Shown: positions 59,960 through 64,000 of the stretch, in pieces
How the letters are laid out: every line of letters begins with the position of its first letter
How positions within the stretch are numbered: position 1 is the stretch's first letter
Source of the DNA: Candidatus Flexicrinis affinis
Lineage (GTDB): Bacteria; Chloroflexota; Anaerolineae; Aggregatilineales; Phototrophicaceae
DNA length: 64,000 nt
Direction of reading: 5' to 3'
Assembly: GCA_016716525.1 (NCBI GenBank)
Contig: JADJWE010000006.1
Span: 124,001-188,000, forward strand
Position numbers and translations under genes: made by a program
Notes under the pieces: generated by a model
Database searches by the model: none
The model's input: only the letters and a program-made list of their open reading frames with translations
What the model was told of the DNA's origin: nothing

Positions 59960-60961
59960 CTATTCGTTATCACCAGTCTTCTTAGGATGAATGACGCCGT
60001 CTAATACATTGGAAACGAATTGGTTAAGTGACTCCTGTTCGCTCGAGCCAAATTCGATGAATTCACTGGGCGAGATTTCAAAATTCACTAGATAGTCAAC
60101 GGCTTCCTCTATTGCTCGAGCTTCGCGCCGCGACCAATTCTTGGCCACTATGATAACCGCAAGGTAATCATTGCTTCCACTACTTTTCGCTGACGTGATC
60201 GCTGACATAATATCACGTGTGAAGAGGTGAGAATGGCCACCACCCTCGGTCTCTCTTGTCTTTATTGGCACAAGCATCCTGCTCACCGTTATACCCTTGC
60301 CATCGAGAAGATTGACGCTCACGTCGTAGCTTTCGGAGCCAATGCTGACCTGGGACGCCGGTATTTCCACGCCACCAAATACACCGTAGTGACGGTGTGT
60401 TTCGTAATAGCTTTGAATGGCTACCAATAGCGCGGAGCGAACTATAGTCTCTTTCTCGTGACCCTTGATGCTACGCCGAGATCCCTCGAGACGATCAACA
60501 ATCACCTCACGTATCGCCTCCCAAGAAAACGTCCGCACATGCTTGCGATATTTAGTTATGAGCTGTGCCAACACGTCAATCTCAACGTCGGTGCGAGGCT
60601 TCCTCGTAGCTTGGACAATACGCTGGACCATTGGGGCTAATCTCTGTTGAGGCGCATCTCGAATCGTCCATGAGAAAAAATAGTAGCATGCCTTGGAATG
60701 CGGGTATGTCCTACCAACCCCATCGAACAAGAAAGGAACGTCGTGCCTATCTTCCACACTGTAACAAGCCCGAATACCCTGCCGAAGGTCATCTAGATCC
60801 GAATGGTTGAGTATTTCCGTAAAATTCCGTGTTTCAGAAAGCACATCTTGGAATGTTCGTTCAATCCATTCGTAAAATGGCTTTGCCTGATCTGCAAGTC
60901 GTGTAAGGTCGACAAGTCTAGCATGAGATATGTCGACACCAGCCACGATCAGTAGTTCCAT
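59960..60961 (-). CDS. Probable type II restriction endonuclease
   Basis: 333 residues. No strong family match that I can name, but it lies immediately upstream of a methyltransferase and shows a plausible PD-(D/E)xK core: ESYDVSVNLL followed by ISRMLVPIKTRET-like segment (Asp, then Lys in PIKTRE) and GGGHSHLFTRDI. The N-terminal half is helical (VDLTRLADQAKPFYEWIER). Then comes a strand YLAVIIVAKNWSRREA. It is intact in length and has no frameshift, so it could be active. The TAG stop is followed directly by the GTG of the methyltransferase. Its promoter should lie in the 61.0 kb gap. Confidence 0.65.
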   Translation of the reverse strand: MELLIVAGVDISHARLVDLTRLADQAKPFYEWIERTFQDVLSETRNFTEILNHSDLDDLRQGIRACYSVEDRHDVPFLFDGVGRTYPHSKACYYFFSWTIRDAPQQRLAPMVQRIVQATRKPRTDVEIDVLAQLITKYRKHVRTFSWEAIREVIVDRLEGSRRSIKGHEKETIVRSALLVAIQSYYETHRHYGVFGGVEIPASQVSIGSESYDVSVNLLDGKGITVSRMLVPIKTRETEGGGHSHLFTRDIMSAITSAKSSGSNDYLAVIIVAKNWSRREARAIEEAVDYLVNFEISPSEFIEFGSSEQESLNQFVSNVLDGVIHPKKTGDNE

Positions 60962-61236
60962 AGCGATACTGCCCTGATTTCAGATCTGAACCAACAAACT
61001 CGAAAGTGCAACTAAAGACTAACAGATAAAACGGTGTGCAACAGTGCTTGATAGCTGTGATCGTCGTGCCGTATCACCGTTTGAGTCGATATCGACGCGC
61101 TGGGATCCCCTCGACAAGGCAGTGAGATATGCATTACCAGTTAACAGTACTAGCTACTTCATTGTCGTAATCGCATCAACCTCTAGCACCGTTCTTTTGG
61201 TCAATTGTTCAGTCGTATGAACCTACCGTGACTTGG
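60962..61236. other. Low-GC gap upstream of the restriction gene
   Basis: About 275 bases without a gene. Contains the inverted repeat AAACGGTG (61029-61036) and CACCGTTT (61075-61082), 38 bases apart, which could be an operator or the base of a stem. No controller (C protein) gene is present. No confident promoter boxes. Confidence 0.5.
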
Positions 61237-61722
61237 CTACACGTGATCGTAGCAGTAGAACACGAAGTCCTGCGGGCCGGTCTTGACGCCCAGATCGTGC
61301 AGCAGTCTGAGCGTCTGCGCGCGGTGATCGGTGCCGTGGTTGGCGACATGCAGCAGCACCTGCCACAGCACAAGGTCTTTGTCCTCGCCCTCCGACCACG
61401 GCTTTTGCAGCAGCATGTCGTCGCGCAACGTGGCCAAATACTCGCGCATGCGCCCCTCGACCTCATCCCAATGCCGGCGGATGACGTCTCGATCCACCAC
61501 CGCCGCATCCTCAATGTCCTGCGGTTCCACGCCCCGAAGCTGGCTGAACCAGACTTCGTCAACGTTCATCAGATGCACGAGCTGATCCCGTACCGAGCCG
61601 ATCGAATAGGCGGCTGGCTGGACGAACAGCGCCTGCTCCAGCGGCACGACGCAGGCGTCCCAAATCCTGCGGTTCTCGCTGATGTGGTAGTCGTACAGCA
61701 TGCGAAACGCGTCGGCGTTCAT
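61237..61722 (-). CDS. DinB family protein
   Basis: 161 residues, four-helix DinB/YfiT-like fold. The three metal-ligand histidines can be placed: His in LVHLMNVDEVWF and two in VANHGTDHRAQTLRLL. Such proteins bind a metal ion and include thiol-dependent transferases and many uncharacterised members. The frame extends upstream to 61812, but ATG 61722 fits the family start (NADAFRMLYDYHISENRRI). The ribosome-binding site is weak. It lies downstream of hisS and a short palindromic repeat. Confidence 0.87.
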   Translation of the reverse strand: MNADAFRMLYDYHISENRRIWDACVVPLEQALFVQPAAYSIGSVRDQLVHLMNVDEVWFSQLRGVEPQDIEDAAVVDRDVIRRHWDEVEGRMREYLATLRDDMLLQKPWSEGEDKDLVLWQVLLHVANHGTDHRAQTLRLLHDLGVKTGPQDFVFYCYDHV

Positions 61723-61806
61723 GGGGTGTCGGGCCTTTCGTGGAAGCGAGGGGCTTGTCGTATTGTAGACCACACCACTGTGCAGCGTGCTGACGGCACT
61801 GCAAAC

Positions 61807-61834
61807 GGCCACGGCAGTGCCGTGGCCCTACGAA
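61807..61834 (+). repeat. Short palindromic repeat with CTACGAA tail, second copy
   Basis: GGCCACGGCAGTGCCGTGGCC, a 21-base palindrome, followed by CTACGAA; same design as 45989-46016 with paired changes in the arms. Flanked on the right by CTGACGTCTGACGACTGA, again like the degenerate repeats beside the first copy. It lies just beyond the 3' end of hisS. Confidence 0.6.
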
Positions 61835-61870
61835 CGCACGTGACCTGACGTCTGACGACTGAAAACTCCC

Positions 61871-63202
61871 CTACGCCAGCATGTCGCGCACGGTGTCCGC
61901 CAGGACCGCCGATGCGACTGTGACTTCCACACCGTCGCGCAGGCGCTTGACCTTGACCTCGCCGCGTGCCGCCTCGTCCGGCCCTTGCAGCACGACCAGC
62001 GGGATGCCCTTCTTGTCCGCATAGTTGAACTGCTGGCCGACCTTGCGGTCTTGCAGCATCAGCTCGGCACGAATGCCTGCCTCGCGCAGTTGAGCCGTGA
62101 GCGCAGTCGCCGCCGGGCGCAGATCCGGGCTGAACACGCCGACCAGCGCCTGCACGACCGTCCCGCCGATGTGCGCCGGATACAGGCCGAGTTCGTCCAT
62201 CACGTCGATGATGCGCTCGATGCCGAGGCTGACGCCGGTCGTCGGCAGGCTTTCCTTGCGGAACATGCCGATCAGCCCGTCATAGCGCCCGCCGCCGCTC
62301 AAGCTGCCGATCTGCGGCTCGGTCACGACCGTCTCGAAGATCGGGCCCGTGTAGTAGCCCAACCCGCGCACCATCGTGAAGTCGATCTCGACGAACTGGC
62401 GGGGCACGCCGGCGTCGTCCAGATGCGCGGTCAGGTCGCGCAGTTCGCGAATGCCTTCCGCCGCCGAGTCGACGCCGCCCATGGCGTCTTCGAGGAGGGC
62501 GAGCTTGTCAGCGCTCGGGTGATTGTCGACCAGCAGCGCCATCATGCGCGCAACGGCCTCCGCGTCGATCCCGCGCTGGATCAACTCGTCGCGCACGCCA
62601 TCGGCGCCGATCTTGTCGTACTTGTCCACGCTGCGGTACAGGTCGCCGAGCTGCGCGTCCGGCACACCGCTGTAATGCCCCATCGCGCTCAGCAACTTGC
62701 GGTTGTTGATCTTGACCGTGAAGGTCGGGAAGCCAAGCCGCCGCAGAGTCGAGACGACTACGCCCAGCACTTCGGCGTCGGCGCTGACGTCAGCGACGCC
62801 CACGATGTCGACGTCGCACTGGTAGAACTCGCGATAGCGGCCCTTCTGCGGGCGCTCGCCGCGGTACACCGGCGCGAGCTGATAGCGCTTGAACGGCAGC
62901 ATGATCTCGGCTTCGTGCATGGCAACCACGCGCGCCAGCGGCACGGTTAGGTCGTAGCGCAGCGACAGTTCCTCTTTACCGCCGGGGTGCTGGGCGTTGT
63001 AGATCAGTTTCTCGGCGTCTTCGCCGTACTTGCCGTACAGCGTCTCGCGCAGTTCGAGCACCGGCGTGCTGAGCGGCTCGAAGCCGTACAGGTGGAAGAC
63101 ATCGCGGACGACGCCAAACACGTAGTCCCGTTTGATCATGTCGGCGGGCATGAAGTCGCGCATGCCTTTGGGCAGGCGGGGTTGGATGCGATTCGTACTC
63201 AC
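61871..63202 (-). CDS. hisS: Histidyl-tRNA synthetase
   Basis: 443 residues. Class II synthetase: motif 1 around YGFEPLSTPVLELRETL, motif 2 YRGERPQKGRYREFYQCDVD, histidine-specific motif VRGLGYYTGPIFE, motif 3 TTGVSLGIERI, and a C-terminal anticodon-binding domain from about 345 (LRPAATALTAQLREAGI). Charges tRNA-His in the cytoplasm. The frame is open to 63223, but AGGAG at six bases before the GTG at 63202 marks the start and gives the usual N-terminus (RIQPRLPKGMRDF). No T-box or other leader was recognised in the 250-base divergent gap with the Nudix gene. Confidence 0.97.
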   Translation of the reverse strand: MSTNRIQPRLPKGMRDFMPADMIKRDYVFGVVRDVFHLYGFEPLSTPVLELRETLYGKYGEDAEKLIYNAQHPGGKEELSLRYDLTVPLARVVAMHEAEIMLPFKRYQLAPVYRGERPQKGRYREFYQCDVDIVGVADVSADAEVLGVVVSTLRRLGFPTFTVKINNRKLLSAMGHYSGVPDAQLGDLYRSVDKYDKIGADGVRDELIQRGIDAEAVARMMALLVDNHPSADKLALLEDAMGGVDSAAEGIRELRDLTAHLDDAGVPRQFVEIDFTMVRGLGYYTGPIFETVVTEPQIGSLSGGGRYDGLIGMFRKESLPTTGVSLGIERIIDVMDELGLYPAHIGGTVVQALVGVFSPDLRPAATALTAQLREAGIRAELMLQDRKVGQQFNYADKKGIPLVVLQGPDEAARGEVKVKRLRDGVEVTVASAVLADTVRDMLA

Positions 63203-63454
63203 TCGAAGCTCCTGTGCGTGCAAGGTCGGACAGGTCGGATGGATGTACTGCGAATTGTGCGCGTTTATGGCGCGATTGGGTAGGGAATGATCTAGCGAAT
63301 CGAATCAGCCTCGAGGAGAGGCTGGTGTCGACGTTGGGGGAAGCAGGGAATAGTCATAGGCTCACGATAACGCATGCGCCGGATCTGTCGACCGCCGAAA
63401 AGCGGGGGTTGTGCGGTACGATTGCCGGGTTCTAATCCGCGCGAGGTTCATCCC
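63203..63454. other. Divergent gap between hisS and the Nudix gene
   Basis: About 250 bases. On the plus strand TACGAT (63417-63422) could be a -10 for the Nudix gene and GAGG at 63443-63446 is its ribosome-binding site. I see no riboswitch, T-box or confident promoter for hisS. Confidence 0.45.
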
Positions 63455-63934
63455 ATGCCCATCCCCGAATACGTCCGTACGATGCGCGCTCGAATCGGCC
63501 ATGACCTGCTGGTGATGGTCGGGGCGGCGGCGGTCATCCGCAACGACGCCGGCGAGGTGCTGCTACAGCTCCGGCGTGACAACGGGCGGTGGGGGCTGCC
63601 CGGCGGCGCGGTCGATCCCGGCGAAGACCCCGCGGCAGCTGTCATCCGCGAGGTGCTGGAGGAAACCGGCCTCGTCGTCGTGCCGGAGCGGATCGTCGGC
63701 GTGTACGGCGGACCGGAGCTGATCTTCCGCTATCCCAACGGCGACGAAATCGCCCTGACCAGCATCACGTTTGCGTGCCGGGTCAGCGGCGGCGCGCTCG
63801 GGATCGGCGACGACGAGTCGCTCGATCTGCGCTGGTTCGCGCCCGACGCGCTGCCGGACTCGGTACTGCCCATGCACCGCGAGCGCATCCATCACGCCGT
63901 CACGCGCGACACGCCTTATTTCCGAGTAACGTGA
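63455..63934 (+). CDS. Nudix hydrolase
   Basis: 159 residues from ATG 63455, GAGG eight bases upstream. The Nudix box is complete: GAVDPGEDPAAAVIREVLEE then TGL (G-x5-E-x7-REVxEExGL). N-terminal VGAAAVIRNDAGEVLLQLRR precedes it. Hydrolyses nucleoside diphosphates linked to another group; the substrate is not evident, though the size and LDLRWFAPDALP ending resemble ADP-ribose or dinucleotide-type housekeeping enzymes. Divergent from hisS. The last 66 bases of the window after it hold no feature I can support. Confidence 0.92.
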   Translation: MPIPEYVRTMRARIGHDLLVMVGAAAVIRNDAGEVLLQLRRDNGRWGLPGGAVDPGEDPAAAVIREVLEETGLVVVPERIVGVYGGPELIFRYPNGDEIALTSITFACRVSGGALGIGDDESLDLRWFAPDALPDSVLPMHRERIHHAVTRDTPYFRVT

Positions 63935-64000
63935 GCAGATCGCGTTATAACGTGTAACAGTTTTCCCACAATTGCGGCAGTTTTATTTGGCACAACATAC

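Larger units (their letters stand above)
59330..61236. other. Low-GC segment carrying a restriction-modification remnant
   Basis: Base composition falls by eye to the mid-40s percent GC, against about 62-65% on both sides, over the methyltransferase, nuclease and the gap beyond. Codon use shifts to A/T-ending codons. This is the clearest sign of horizontal transfer in the window. No IS, integrase or direct repeat was found at the edges. Confidence 0.75.

Noticed and set aside
60962..61236. Search for a tRNA gene or integration site at the low-GC boundary
   Set aside because: No cloverleaf, CCA end or direct repeat found in this gap or elsewhere in the window.

Overview
The window is a 64 kb piece of a high-GC (about 62% by eye) bacterial chromosome. 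The best guess is a Chloroflexota genome of the Anaerolineae type: very large GAF-rich sensor proteins, ClpC, an S1 protein with an Ala/Pro/Glu-rich N-terminus, menaquinone (MenA) and F420 (CofE) genes, many GTG starts and TATAAT-like -10 boxes. This is inferred from gene content; there is no rRNA marker, and I saw no tRNA, CRISPR array or insertion sequence.

Layout. 1-6 kb: edge of a secreted-protein gene, a HEAT-repeat protein, and two overlapping signalling genes (a multi-domain histidine kinase and a REC-kinase hybrid). 6-12 kb, minus strand: clpC, a secreted beta-propeller-like protein, ribosomal protein S1. 12.5-17.5 kb: CopC-CopD fusion, a PA14/SH3 secreted protein with two coupled genes, AlkD-like repair protein. 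17.7-35.9 kb: one apparent seven-gene minus-strand operon with two stand-alone receiver proteins, four GAF sensor proteins lacking a kinase, and a 2734-residue GAF-array hybrid kinase. 36.1-41.1 kb: six-gene plus-strand run (cyclophilin, small membrane protein, glycosyltransferase, DUF420-like protein with octapeptide repeats, DUF3291, AnmK). 41.2-47.6 kb: cold-shock protein, GNAT, peptide-type ABC transporter without ATPase genes, helix-turn-helix regulator plus DprA. 47.8-49.7 kb: MFS transporter and DEDDh exonuclease. 49.8-53.9 kb: a ubiquitin-like conjugation operon (E2-like, JAB/JAMM-like, E1-like, Pro-rich small protein, PCMT-type methyltransferase). 54-58.3 kb: secreted protein, CofE, DUF5655, MenA, HNH endonuclease with partner. 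58.3-61.2 kb: Gfo/Idh oxidoreductase, then a low-GC restriction-modification remnant. 61.2-64 kb: DinB protein, HisS, Nudix hydrolase.

Most notable are (1) the E2/JAB/E1 operon, with its own promoter, no recognisable ubiquitin-like gene and a JAMM motif whose second His is Gln; (2) the roughly 18 kb GAF-sensor operon in which one kinase appears to serve four sensors that share a C-terminal module; (3) a family of structured intergenic repeats with conserved flanks and a palindromic core that differs in sequence, but not in symmetry, between copies; and (4) a restriction gene next to a methyltransferase that has lost its AdoMet-binding half.
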